A model generated the notes under the pieces. It was not told the DNA's origin. It saw nothing but the letters and a program-made list of their open reading frames with translations, and ran no database searches. A stretch of DNA of 44,149 bases, taken from assembly GCA_000402515.1 (NCBI GenBank), contig AQRL01000032.1:1-44149 (forward strand), written 5' to 3'. The position numbers and the translations under genes were made by a program. Shown here in pieces: positions 8,777 through 16,149 of this stretch. Source of the stretch: Nanoarchaeota archaeon SCGC AAA011-G17 (lineage in GTDB: Archaea > Nanobdellota > Nanobdellia > SCGC-AAA011-G17). Position 1 is the first letter of the stretch. Each line of letters starts with the position of its first letter.

Positions 8777-9044
8777 CTCTTTTATAAGCATCATCATGAT
8801 GACCAAAGAAAATAAAGATTATTGTTTTAGTTGATTCATCTATTTCAAATTTTAGAACAAAACTTTTCATGATATGAACCCGCCTTTCCCCTGCTAACTC
8901 ACGCTTTAATGGCTTGTAATGTTGAGGATTCTGAACAATTTCATTCATTTTCTTTTTTAAAACTTCTCTTAAAATATGATTTTTCTTGCATATTTTCTCT
9001 ATACTTTTCTCACATGAATCAGAAACAAGCATAGAATAGCTCAT
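8766..9044 (-). CDS. RelE/ParE-family toxin, locus 1
   Basis: A 92-residue RelE-superfamily protein, typically a ribosome-dependent mRNA interferase. It shows the family layout: two N-terminal helices (CEKSIEKICKKN, then LREVLKKKMNEIVQNP), HYKPLKRELAGERRVHI with its basic cluster, and a beta-rich C-terminus ending in IFFGHHDDAYKRV. The start overlaps the antitoxin stop by 4 bp (ATGA), as expected for a coupled toxin-antitoxin operon. Two other RelE loci in the window share the LKPLRG/RRVH and HHD motifs. Activity is inferred from family. Confidence 0.85.
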   Translation of the reverse strand: MSYSMLVSDSCEKSIEKICKKNHILREVLKKKMNEIVQNPQHYKPLKRELAGERRVHIMKSFVLKFEIDESTKTIIFIFFGHHDDAYKRVKL

Positions 9045-9337
9045 TTTATTTTTGCAAAAAATTCCTCAACAGAATTATATTTTTTAAACTTGCCCTTTTT
9101 TATTTTTTCTAATTTTCTTTTAAATTCTTCTTTTAATGGCAGTTCATCAACAGGATGCCAGTCAATCTTCTCACAGAATTCCCACTCTTCATCTGTTAAT
9201 TCCCCTGTTTTAATATAATTCTCAAATATTAACCTCTTTAAGGACTCTTCTCTTGCTATTTCACTCCAGTTTACCCATATAAATTCTTTTATCTCATTCT
9301 TGAGTTCATCAGAGACAGACAAAGTTAGGGAGGTCAT
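9041..9337 (-). CDS. Ribbon-helix-helix-like antitoxin, locus 1
   Basis: 98 residues. The N-terminus, MTSLTLSVSDELKNEIKEF, has the strand-plus-helix pattern of a ribbon-helix-helix DNA-binding domain. The acidic C-terminal part (about 50-98), with GELTDEEWEFCEKIDWHPVD and a terminal VEEFFAKIK helix, is the probable toxin-binding segment. It lies immediately upstream of the RelE-like toxin with a 4-bp overlap, and right after another small gene of similar N-terminal type. It probably autoregulates the operon. Confidence 0.75.
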   Translation of the reverse strand: MTSLTLSVSDELKNEIKEFIWVNWSEIAREESLKRLIFENYIKTGELTDEEWEFCEKIDWHPVDELPLKEEFKRKLEKIKKGKFKKYNSVEEFFAKIK

Positions 9338-9338
9338 T

Positions 9339-9494
9339 TTATATTTTCCCAGAGTTTTTTAACTCTTCAAATTTTTTTAATTCTTTAATCCTAATTTCAA
9401 ATCTCTGCTTTATATATTCTGCCCAGTTTATTTCCGGATGGGCATCCATCTTTTTCTTCAAATCTTTAGGGATTGAAACTGTAAAAGTTGCCAT
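9339..9494 (-). CDS. Small ribbon-helix-helix-like protein, first gene of TA locus 1
   Basis: A 51-residue ORF reading MATFTVSIPKDLKKKMDAHP, then EINWAEYIKQRFEIRIKEL. The opening strand followed by an amphipathic helix is typical of ribbon-helix-helix proteins and parallels the downstream antitoxin (NWSEIAREES there, NWAEYIKQRF here). Its stop lies one base before the next start. It may be a second DNA-binding antitoxin or a separate regulator, giving an unusual RHH-RHH-RelE order. A short A/T-rich promoter region with ttttatactaaa-like sequence lies just upstream. Confidence 0.65.
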   Translation of the reverse strand: MATFTVSIPKDLKKKMDAHPEINWAEYIKQRFEIRIKELKKFEELKNSGKI

Positions 9495-9601
9495 TTTTGT
9501 TTTTATACTAAATTTTGTATAAATACTATAATTAGTGTGTATATTTAAAGGTTTCTATACTTAAAAATTAATTTAAAAAAAGAATTAATATTCAACTAAG
9601 A

Positions 9602-10075
9602 TTATTTTTTTGGCTGAGCATCTAAGAAATCATATTTTATTAATCTTTTTTCAATTGGTTCTTTTTCTCCATCATTATTGATATCATCATACGTAACCTT
9701 ATACCTCTCTCTGTAAGTTATATCAACTTCTTGATTTTCTTCTAATCTACTCCATAAATTTTTATAGTTTTCATCTGTTCCTTCAATAATAAATTTACCG
9801 TGCTGACATCTAAAAACAACTGCATATTTTTCTGGTATATCTACACTGGTAACTGCTATTCCCATCCCTCCGTCTCCTGTAAGGTTCATTGTTGGTCCAA
9901 TTCCTGTTCCATGATTAGATGGAGAATAAACCAAATCAACAACTTTCCCATCTTCATGTAAAACATCAGAAATTTCTGTCTTAACTTGTTTACAAGCTGT
10001 GAGTAAACTTGAAGCTAATCCTACTGATAGAATATATGGTGCTGATTTATTTCTCAAGTAGTTTAGTATGCTCAT
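9602..10075 (-). CDS. Secreted lipoprotein of unknown function
   Basis: 157 residues. The N-terminus is a basic region, a hydrophobic core (YILSVGLASSLL) and a lipobox-like LTAC, placing the acylated cysteine near residue 28. The mature part is small and probably beta-rich. Near the C-terminus, DDINNDGEKEPI resembles an EF-hand/dockerin-like calcium loop (D-x-N-x-D-G), which I note only as a resemblance. It is separated by one base from the stop of the thermosome gene upstream, so it may be the last gene of that operon. No enzymatic motif is seen. Confidence 0.7.
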   Translation of the reverse strand: MSILNYLRNKSAPYILSVGLASSLLTACKQVKTEISDVLHEDGKVVDLVYSPSNHGTGIGPTMNLTGDGGMGIAVTSVDIPEKYAVVFRCQHGKFIIEGTDENYKNLWSRLEENQEVDITYRERYKVTYDDINNDGEKEPIEKRLIKYDFLDAQPKK

Positions 10076-10076
10076 T

Positions 10077-11699
10077 TTACATCATTCCAGGATAACCCTG
10101 CATTCCCTGCGGAGACATTGCCGGCTCTTTGCCCATTCCTTTTGATGCAATTACATCATCAATCCTTAAAATTAATTCTGCTACTTCTGATGCTGATTTT
10201 ATTGCCTGTGTTTTTATTTTTAACGGCTCGATAACGCCCATTTTCCAGGCATCTTCTACTTTTCCCTTGAAGACATTAATTCCAGCCCATTTTTTTCCTG
10301 CATCATGCTGTGATTTTAAATCAGTCATAATATCTATTGGATCAATACCTGCATTTTCTGCAAGTGTTCTTGGGACTACTTCTATAGCATCTGCAAATGC
10401 CAATACTGCCAGTTGCTCTCTTCCTGCCATTTTATTAGCAAATAATCTTAAATTTCTGGATACTTCCACTTCACAAGCCCCTGCGCCTGCAACAACTTTT
10501 TTTAATCTTAGTGAAGCTGAAATATCACCAAGAGCATCTGTCATTGCTCTTTCTACTTCATCTATAACATGTTTTGTTCCGCCTCTTATTAAGATTGTTA
10601 CTGCCTTTGGATTTTTGCAGTCTCTTACATAGGTCATTTCCTCTTCCCCAATTTTTATTTCTTCTACAAGACCTGCAAATCCCAAATCTGATTCTTTTAT
10701 TTCTGAGATTTTTGTAATTATCTTTGCACCTGTTGCTTTTGCTAAATTGTATAAGTCTGACTGCTTTACTCTTCTTACTGCATAAACTCCTGCTTTTGAA
10801 AGATAATACTGGGCAAGGTCGTCTATTCCTTTCTGGCAGACTATTACATTTGCCTTTGATTTTATGATTGCATCTGTCATTTCTTTTATTATTCTCTCTT
10901 CTTCCTGAACAAATGCCTGCAACTGTTTTGGATCTGATATTGAAATTTTTGTATCTGCTTCTGAGGACTTTACTTCAATTGCTGATGCGATTAATGCTAT
11001 CTTTGCATTTTTAACTAATTTGGGCATATTAGAATCAACTCTTTCCTTATCAATAATAATCCCTTTAATTAATTCAGAATCATCGATGCCACCACCAACT
11101 TTCTTTTCTATTTTTATTGTTTCCAAATCAATAAAAGAATCTTCTGAAACCTCTAAAACTGCTTTAACTGCAAGCTCTGCTAATTTTTCTTTTGCTATTT
11201 CTGCACCCTTACCAGTCATTGCTGTCAGTGCAATTTTCTTTAATGTTTCAACATCATCTAATTTTAAATCTTCTGCAATATTATTAAGAATTTTCTGGGC
11301 TGTTTCTGCTGCCATCCTGTAGCCCTTTGCAATTACAGTCGGATGAATATTCTTATCTATAAGATCTTCTGCATTTTTTAATAACTCACCTGCAAGAATT
11401 ACTGCTGTTGTTGTCCCGTCACCAATCTCATTTTCCTGTGTCTTGGCAACCTCAACAATCATTTTAGCTGCTGGATGCTCAATCTGCATTTCTTCAAGGA
11501 TTGTTACACCATCATTTGTAACTACGGCATCACCCATAGAATCAACAAGCATCTTATCCATGCCTTTTGGCCCTAAAGTTGTTCTTACTGTCTCTGCAAC
11601 TGCCTTTGCTGCTGCAATATTATTTCTCTGTGCATCTCTGCCAGTAGTTCTTTGGGAACCCTCAGGCAAAATAAATATAGGCTGTACATTCTGATTCAT
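10077..11699 (-). CDS. ths: Thermosome (group II chaperonin) subunit
   Basis: Group II chaperonin subunit that forms the double-ring ATP-driven folding chamber of archaea. The chosen start gives 540 residues beginning [17 protein letters not shown]. The ATP-binding elements are evident: [18 protein letters not shown] near 40-57, then NDGVTIL and [15 protein letters not shown], with [10 protein letters not shown] later. The glycine/methionine-rich tail ([10 protein letters not shown]) is typical of thermosomes. An upstream in-frame start at 11756 is rejected: it would add an unrelated basic stretch inside the preceding gene, whereas 11699 has an aaggag Shine-Dalgarno sequence. Only one subunit is in the window, so the ring may be homo-oligomeric. 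Confidence 0.96.
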   Translation of the reverse strand: MNQNVQPIFILPEGSQRTTGRDAQRNNIAAAKAVAETVRTTLGPKGMDKMLVDSMGDAVVTNDGVTILEEMQIEHPAAKMIVEVAKTQENEIGDGTTTAVILAGELLKNAEDLIDKNIHPTVIAKGYRMAAETAQKILNNIAEDLKLDDVETLKKIALTAMTGKGAEIAKEKLAELAVKAVLEVSEDSFIDLETIKIEKKVGGGIDDSELIKGIIIDKERVDSNMPKLVKNAKIALIASAIEVKSSEADTKISISDPKQLQAFVQEEERIIKEMTDAIIKSKANVIVCQKGIDDLAQYYLSKAGVYAVRRVKQSDLYNLAKATGAKIITKISEIKESDLGFAGLVEEIKIGEEEMTYVRDCKNPKAVTILIRGGTKHVIDEVERAMTDALGDISASLRLKKVVAGAGACEVEVSRNLRLFANKMAGREQLAVLAFADAIEVVPRTLAENAGIDPIDIMTDLKSQHDAGKKWAGINVFKGKVEDAWKMGVIEPLKIKTQAIKSASEVAELILRIDDVIASKGMGKEPAMSPQGMQGYPGMM

Positions 11700-11700
11700 T

Positions 11701-12102
11701 TTATTTCTCCTTTTGTAAAATAGTTGCAAGATAAATTCTTTGAATAGCTTCTTCACGACTTAATGCCCCTATCGCAGCTACTTTACATAAATCTTCATAA
11801 AATTTTACTAAATTAGATCTAAAATCTAAGAGGGCTATTTCCTCGTATTTCCCTTCTCCTTTTATTTGCTTTCCTAAACTTAAGTCTATACCTTTCTCTG
11901 TTTCTTTTATATCATGAAGTGCTGGAAGGGTATGAGAATATTCGTATCTTACTATTTTTCCAGTAGTGTCCTTAATTTCACAAAATAATAATTCTAATGC
12001 CTTTCTTAATTTGTATCCTGGAATTGTTAAACAATAAACTGTTTTTGATAAAAAATCACCCATATCTTCAACTACCTTTTCTTCTAATTTATTCTGATTC
12101 AT
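11701..12102 (-). CDS. Hypothetical protein upstream of the thermosome
   Basis: 133 residues from the ATG at 12102, chosen because gggggat lies just before it; a start at 12120 would add six residues. It has no membrane segment or signal. It contains a helical N-terminus (LEEKVVEDMGDFL), a probable strand pair near DTTGKIVRYEYSHTLPAL and a helical C-terminus (LSREEAIQRIYLATIL). Its stop is one base before the thermosome start and both proteins begin MNQN, so the two are co-translated. I do not recognise the family. Context suggests, but does not show, a role near protein folding or stress. Confidence 0.6.
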   Translation of the reverse strand: MNQNKLEEKVVEDMGDFLSKTVYCLTIPGYKLRKALELLFCEIKDTTGKIVRYEYSHTLPALHDIKETEKGIDLSLGKQIKGEGKYEEIALLDFRSNLVKFYEDLCKVAAIGALSREEAIQRIYLATILQKEK

Positions 12103-12172
12103 CTTAATCCCCCACACCAATTTTTTTAGAATATAATAAGAAATTTAGTGCAAATTTGATTTATAAGCTTTT

Positions 12173-12682
12173 CTATTGATTCAGAATAAAAGCTACATGG
12201 TCTTTGTGGGTTTCTATAACATAAATATTTACTATTTTTAATTTCTTTGACAATTCATCTTTTGCTTTCTGAAAGATTTTCTCATTTGGCAAGGTAGAAG
12301 AGATTGATTTTAATTTTAACATCAGGATAATAAAACCATCTTTTTTTAGGAACTGCAGATTTTTGAACAAGATTTCTATCTGATTTTTCTGGGCAATGTC
12401 CTGGTAGATTAAATCCACTTCGGTTATCAAATCCTTGTATGTTTCCGGCTTATTTGCATCTGCTATTATCGGAGAGATATTCTTTTTCTTATCTGCCAAA
12501 AATAATAAATTCTGGATTGTTAAAGGAGAGATTTCTACTGCAAAGATATGCCCTTTTGGAACTAAATCTGATAAAAGATTAACTGTTACTCCGTGGGATG
12601 CTCCAATATAAAGTATTTTTGAATCCTCCTTAATCGGCAATTCTGTTTTCTTTCTTAGAGTTGTTAGCTTGGAGATTTTCAT
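12173..12682 (-). CDS. flpA: Fibrillarin-like rRNA/tRNA 2'-O-methyltransferase, short form
   Basis: Catalytic subunit of box C/D RNPs, transferring methyl from S-adenosylmethionine to ribose 2'-OH of rRNA or tRNA. The Rossmann-fold methyltransferase is clear: motif I ILYIGASHGVTVNLLSDLV, acidic residue in FAVEISP, DANKP, then IYQDIAQKNQ. The protein has only 169 residues against about 210-230 in most archaea: the N-terminal beta domain of about 50 residues is absent and the ORF opens almost at the methyltransferase fold. It overlaps nop5 by 4 bp (ATGA), as in the usual nop5-flpA operon. Confidence 0.9.
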   Translation of the reverse strand: MKISKLTTLRKKTELPIKEDSKILYIGASHGVTVNLLSDLVPKGHIFAVEISPLTIQNLLFLADKKKNISPIIADANKPETYKDLITEVDLIYQDIAQKNQIEILFKNLQFLKKDGFIILMLKLKSISSTLPNEKIFQKAKDELSKKLKIVNIYVIETHKDHVAFILNQ

Positions 12683-13335
12683 CTGAAATAATCCTGTTTT
12701 ATTGCTTTTGATATTGCTGAAGCTAGAGCTCTTGCTTCTCTTGCTTTTTGTGATTCTGGAAGTTTAGCTATTGATGAATGTTGTGCAATAACCCCAAATC
12801 TTGGTGTTCTTGTCTGATTCTGCTGTGACTGGAAAAAGGCTTTTTCTGCTCCTAATATTTGTATTTTGGATGAGGGCATTTTTGCAAGGTTTTCTGCTGA
12901 AGATGCCTGCATCAGTAATCTTGAGGCAATGTATGAGCCTGCTGTTTTTGCCAGTAAGGGATAATGATTAACTAATAAACTTTCTATGTATTTGTCTGTC
13001 TGATTTTTTAATTCTTTTATGCCTTGTATTTTCAAAGATAACTGCTTTAGAATTTCTAAATTCTGTTTTCCAATTGTTTCTTTTACATAAGTCTGCTTTA
13101 TTTCTTCCAAGGATTTTTCTGAGATTATTTCTATTAATCTCTTTTCATCCTTTATTTTATCTAATAATTCCGGAAATTCTATCTGCAAGATATCTTTTAG
13201 TTTCTTTATTAAGATTAGATTTGTCTTGTTTAGTGATTCTGATAAATGGGCATACTGGATAATAATCAAGTCTGGTGTTAAAGACTGCTTTAATTTCTCT
13301 CTTGTGAATTCAATTGCTTTTTCTCTCAGGTCCAT
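12679..13335 (-). CDS. nop5: Nop5-like box C/D RNP core protein, truncated form
   Basis: Scaffold of the archaeal box C/D RNP. The diagnostic Nop domain is present in the C-terminal half (LAKTAGSYIASRLLMQASS, then KIQILGAEKAFF and TPRFGVIAQHSSI, ending ASAISKAIKQDYF), preceded by the helical coiled-coil region (about 1-125). At 218 residues it is roughly half the usual archaeal length (about 380-420). The N-terminal domain that binds fibrillarin and the charged C-terminal tail are absent. No second ORF upstream supplies the missing part. It is first in an operon with flpA, which is itself N-terminally short. Confidence 0.85.
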   Translation of the reverse strand: MDLREKAIEFTREKLKQSLTPDLIIIQYAHLSESLNKTNLILIKKLKDILQIEFPELLDKIKDEKRLIEIISEKSLEEIKQTYVKETIGKQNLEILKQLSLKIQGIKELKNQTDKYIESLLVNHYPLLAKTAGSYIASRLLMQASSAENLAKMPSSKIQILGAEKAFFQSQQNQTRTPRFGVIAQHSSIAKLPESQKAREARALASAISKAIKQDYFR

Positions 13336-13370
13336 CTAATTAATAAAAAAGAAAGAGTATTTAAGATTTA

Positions 13371-13937
13371 TCAACAGGCATTTATCGGAGATGAGATTGA
13401 TACTGTAAAGGTATCCATGCTTCCTTCCTTGCAAATTCCTTCTGTAACTGTTGGCGTAACCTCAACTGATGCAACCTCGGTGGTAACATCTTTTCCAGCA
13501 GGTAGTGCTATCCCATACGCTAATACTGCCCTGTTTAATGTTGCTAATGGGAATCTTGGTTGTGATGTTGGCACGTCTATTTCTGAAATTCCATCTCTAC
13601 CTAATGTTATTCCTGTGAATGTCTGTGTTGATCCATCATCGTTAATAACTCTTACATAAACATCCAAAATTTCTTTGTCTCCTTTATTATCCACAAATAC
13701 CTTAAGTCTGGTCTTAGTTAAATTTGAAGAATCATAACATATTCCCTTATTTGCTGATGGTGGAATATCAACTTTTGTAGAAAGACAGGCTGTTGCAGAT
13801 GCTATTTTTTCTGAGCCTGATGCTAATTGACCTTCCAAACCAGTACGAATCCAGGATGTAATAACAACTGAAATAACTATTGTAAATGAGATAAGAAGCA
13901 CTGTTGCTATTAACGGCGATATACCTCTTTTGTTCAT
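13371..13937 (-). CDS. Archaeal type IV pilin-like protein
   Basis: 188 residues opening MNKRGISPLIATVLLISFTI: a class III signal (KRG|ISPLIATVLLI) cleaved by an archaeal prepilin peptidase, followed by the hydrophobic helix that forms the pilus core. The rest is a beta-rich extracellular domain with four cysteines (ACLSTK, KGICYD, EGICKE and the last residue), possibly paired. It is a single gene with its own TATA-like region upstream; no pilus assembly ATPase is in the window. It may form an adhesion pilus, but an archaellum-related role cannot be excluded. Confidence 0.85.
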   Translation of the reverse strand: MNKRGISPLIATVLLISFTIVISVVITSWIRTGLEGQLASGSEKIASATACLSTKVDIPPSANKGICYDSSNLTKTRLKVFVDNKGDKEILDVYVRVINDDGSTQTFTGITLGRDGISEIDVPTSQPRFPLATLNRAVLAYGIALPAGKDVTTEVASVEVTPTVTEGICKEGSMDTFTVSISSPINAC

Positions 13938-14014
13938 TAGTTAAAAAATAATATAGTTGTTTATATAATTTTCTATGCGAAAAGTATAAAAGTAAAGCAA
14001 TTATTTAGTTGAAT

Positions 14015-14512
14015 ATGAGTGAAAACTGGCCAATAACTGAAGAGGGAATTCTTGTTATAAGAAAAAAATACGGGGTTTTTGATTTTAAGAAGCTGTATAA
14101 GCTGGGCAAAATTTGGGCAGAGGAGAATAAATACAGCTGGCATGAAAAATTATTTACTGACAAGGTAAGCAGTTTGGGGCATGAGATTGAGGTTGAGTGG
14201 GAGTTTACAAAAAAGTTCAGCGCCTTTGTCAAATTCCAGATTGAAGTTAAGATATGGATTTTAAGAATGAATCCTGTAAAGTCTGGTGAAAAGAATCTGG
14301 AAAAGGGGGAAGTAGAGATAACAATAAAATCTGAAATGCAGATGGATTACAGGATGAATTGGGAGAAGAAGGCTTTTTTGAAATTATTAAGGCATATTTA
14401 TATCCACTATGTAAAAAAAAGATATTTCAATAAGGTTGCTGGTGCATTATGGGTAGAGACCTATGATTTACAGGACAAGATAAAAGAGATTCTAGAGCAG
14501 TTTACAAGATAA
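14015..14512 (+). CDS. Hypothetical protein, tandem paralogue A
   Basis: 165 residues from the ATG at 14015, preferred over a TTG at 14009 because a TATA-like agtataaaagt (13983-13993) lies about 25 nt upstream. It is clearly related to the next gene. Both share an N-terminal helix with (F/Y)xW, a strand pair around VEWEFTKKFSAFVKFQIEVK (here about 70-90), an NWEKKAFLKLLR helix and a terminal IYIHYVKKR/YDTYIIRSR-like helix. It has no signal or membrane segment. The family is not recognised; it could be a dimeric RNA- or protein-binding fold. Confidence 0.75.
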   Translation: MSENWPITEEGILVIRKKYGVFDFKKLYKLGKIWAEENKYSWHEKLFTDKVSSLGHEIEVEWEFTKKFSAFVKFQIEVKIWILRMNPVKSGEKNLEKGEVEITIKSEMQMDYRMNWEKKAFLKLLRHIYIHYVKKRYFNKVAGALWVETYDLQDKIKEILEQFTR

Positions 14513-14547
14513 AAAGATTTATAAGTAAAATAGCTATAGCTGTTAAT

Positions 14548-15066
14548 ATGGCTGAGAAAGAGGTTGTTGCTAAGGAATTAAAGATAAAGCAAAAGGCTGT
14601 TTTTGATATGGGTGAATTATACCAAACTATGTTCAGGTGGTTCAGCCAGCATAATTATGATTTTCAGGAAAAGCAGTATATGGAGAAGAAGAATCCTGAC
14701 GGCGGAAAAAATCTGGAAATCAAATGGATTGCAACAAGAAAAATCAATGATTATGTCAAATTCCAGATTGATATTGTTTTCACTATGGTTAATTTAGTTG
14801 AGGTTGAAGTTGAGGTTGACGGAAGGAAGGTCAATAAGCACAAGGCAAACAGCGAAATAAAATTTGACGCCACTTTGATGAAGAATTATGAAAACAAGTG
14901 GGATAAAAACGCTTTCTTAAGATTCATAAGAGAAGTTTATGATACTTATATTATAAGAAGCAGGATAGAGGACTACAAGGCAGAATTATACAGCGAGATT
15001 TATGAATTGATAGATGAAGTCAAGGCCTTCTTGAATATGTATAAATTTGAAGGGATAACTATCTAA
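14548..15066 (+). CDS. Hypothetical protein, tandem paralogue B
   Basis: 172 residues, paralogous to the preceding gene over its whole length (EIKWIATRKINDYVKFQIDI against EVEWEFTKKFSAFVKFQIEV; KWDKNAFLRFIREVY against NWEKKAFLKLLRHIY). It carries a short extra acidic hairpin (VEVEVEVDGRKVNKHKAN). A tttataagt box at 14518-14526, 25 nt upstream, indicates its own leaderless promoter, so this is a tandem duplication with separate transcription rather than one operon. Function unknown. Confidence 0.75.
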   Translation: MAEKEVVAKELKIKQKAVFDMGELYQTMFRWFSQHNYDFQEKQYMEKKNPDGGKNLEIKWIATRKINDYVKFQIDIVFTMVNLVEVEVEVDGRKVNKHKANSEIKFDATLMKNYENKWDKNAFLRFIREVYDTYIIRSRIEDYKAELYSEIYELIDEVKAFLNMYKFEGITI

Positions 15067-15130
15067 GATTTATTTTGATGTAATTAGGACTTTTTAGGCA
15101 AAGCCATTAAAAAGCAAAGATTTAAATAAT

Positions 15131-15150
15131 ATTAAATAATGTTATTTAAT
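15131..15150. promoter_or_regulatory. Palindromic operator of TA locus 2
   Basis: Perfect inverted repeat attaaataa-tg-ttatttaat, followed by a further gttaaat half-site, just before the antitoxin. A strong Shine-Dalgarno sequence (aggagg, 15158-15163) lies between it and the ATG. Ribbon-helix-helix antitoxins usually bind such AT-rich repeats to repress their own operon. Confidence 0.55.
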
Positions 15151-15168
15151 GTTAAATAGGAGGTTAAA

Positions 15169-15390
15169 ATGGTATTGAAAACTTTTAATGTTGATGAAGT
15201 AATATACAGTAAATTTTCTAATTTTTGTAAAACTAATGGAATTAGCATGAGCAAACAGGTGCAAATATTTATGGAAGCTCAATTAGAAGATGAGCCAGAA
15301 GCAAGAAAAGAATATATAGAAAGATTGGACAAAATAAGGAAGGGAAAGTTTGTAAGAATAGATAATTTTGCTAAGAGATATGGCTTGTAA
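15169..15390 (+). CDS. Ribbon-helix-helix-like antitoxin, locus 2
   Basis: 73 residues. N-terminal strand MVLKTFNVDE and helix-turn-helix pair (VIYSKFSNFCKTNGISMSKQVQIFMEAQL) fit a ribbon-helix-helix domain; the C-terminal EARKEYIERLDKIRKGKF is the likely toxin-binding helix. The matching segment of locus 3 (ELRPEYKKKLLNIMKGKH) shows the two antitoxins are related. Shine-Dalgarno aggagg lies 6 nt before the ATG. The toxin gene starts two bases after the stop. Confidence 0.8.
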   Translation: MVLKTFNVDEVIYSKFSNFCKTNGISMSKQVQIFMEAQLEDEPEARKEYIERLDKIRKGKFVRIDNFAKRYGL

Positions 15391-15391
15391 A

Positions 15392-15652
15392 ATGGCATAT
15401 TCAGCTGATTATTCTGAGCGCATTTTAAAGATATTTGATAGGATGGCAAAAAGGGATAAAAGACAGCTTATTGCTATTAATGAAAAGATAAAGGAAATTC
15501 TAGAAAATCCCTATCATTTTAAGCCACTTAGAGGAGATATGAAAGGCTCAAGAAGAGTTCATTTCGGGCATTTTGTTATGACCTATGAAATTCTCGAAAA
15601 AGAAAAAATTATTAGATTTTTGGATTATGACCATCATGATAATATTTTTTGA
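15392..15652 (+). CDS. RelE-family toxin, locus 2
   Basis: 86 residues from the ATG at 15392; an upstream in-frame start at 15368 would add eight residues inside the antitoxin gene. RelE-like layout: SERILKIFDRMAKRDKRQLI helices, FKPLRGDMKGSRRVHFGHF basic core, then FLDYDHHDNIF. Close to the locus 3 toxin (YDHHDKIYY). The expected role is translation-dependent mRNA cleavage, silenced by the neighbouring antitoxin. Confidence 0.85.
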   Translation: MAYSADYSERILKIFDRMAKRDKRQLIAINEKIKEILENPYHFKPLRGDMKGSRRVHFGHFVMTYEILEKEKIIRFLDYDHHDNIF

Positions 15653-15910
15653 TAATTTTTAAGAAGTTTTTTAAAAGCGTGTGTAGTGAAGTGACATATG
15701 TCACCACCTTAACAGCAGTTTAAATTTGGTAATCTTAACGTCTATAACTAACGTTGAATCTTATTTTTATAGTGTTTCTAACATATTTTTATACAATTTA
15801 GTGAAAAATCTTTATCGTCAATAAAATTCAATAATCAACTAGTGCCAAATGTCATTGCAGAGCACACGGTTACTTAAAAGCGATATATTTAAATAAGGCA
15901 AAAGCATATA
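15653..15910. other. Non-coding stretch with a 14-bp palindrome and a promoter
   Basis: No gene is seen. It holds a perfect palindrome gtgacatatgtcac (15691-15704) and, at its end, a strong TATA-like element cgatatatttaaata (15881-15895) that would start transcription close to the structured RNA that follows. The remaining A/T-rich sequence shows nothing I can name. Confidence 0.5.
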
Positions 15911-15920
15911 ATCTTTCAGA

Positions 15921-15996
15921 GGCCCGCCATGAGAGTACTCAATGGAGTGTATGGCAACGCCTAGTGCAATGAGCTTGGGAGTTAGTGTTGCGGGCT
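15921..15996 (+). ncRNA. Candidate structured RNA upstream of dnaG
   Basis: A GC-rich island in A/T-rich DNA. The ends pair in a 7-bp helix (ggcccgc 15921-15927 with gcgggct 15990-15996, one G-U). Inside are a stem-loop at 15928-15953 (cat/atg and tactc/gagtg around an aatg loop, with an asymmetric gagag/t internal loop) and a second stem-loop using agct/agtt (15972-15983). A TATA-like box at 15883-15893 would place the transcript start a few bases before the outer helix. The 76-nt length and 7-bp closing stem recall a tRNA, but there is no T-loop motif and no plausible anticodon arm. Box C/D motifs are absent. Family unknown; it could also be a dnaG leader element. Confidence 0.5.
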
Positions 15997-16025
15997 ATAT
16001 AAAATCATAATTAATCATTGAAATA

Positions 16026-16061
16026 AGATAAAAACAGACAAGAAGATAAAAACAGACAAGA
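16026..16061. repeat. Two tandem 18-bp repeats in the dnaG leader
   Basis: Two perfect 18-bp units (agataaaaacagacaaga), head to tail, about 90 bp before the dnaG ATG. Possibly a binding site or replication slippage; no function assigned. Confidence 0.7.
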
Positions 16062-16149
16062 AAAAATATCACGTTCATTCCATATATTTGGAAACAAAAA
16101 ATAAAGTAAATTAGAAAACCTTGTTCTGTTAAAATCGGGGGGAGTTAAA

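Noticed and set aside
15921-15996. Reading the GC-rich island as a tRNA
   Set aside because: The outer 7-bp stem and length fit, but there is no TTCGA-like T loop and no anticodon stem-loop.
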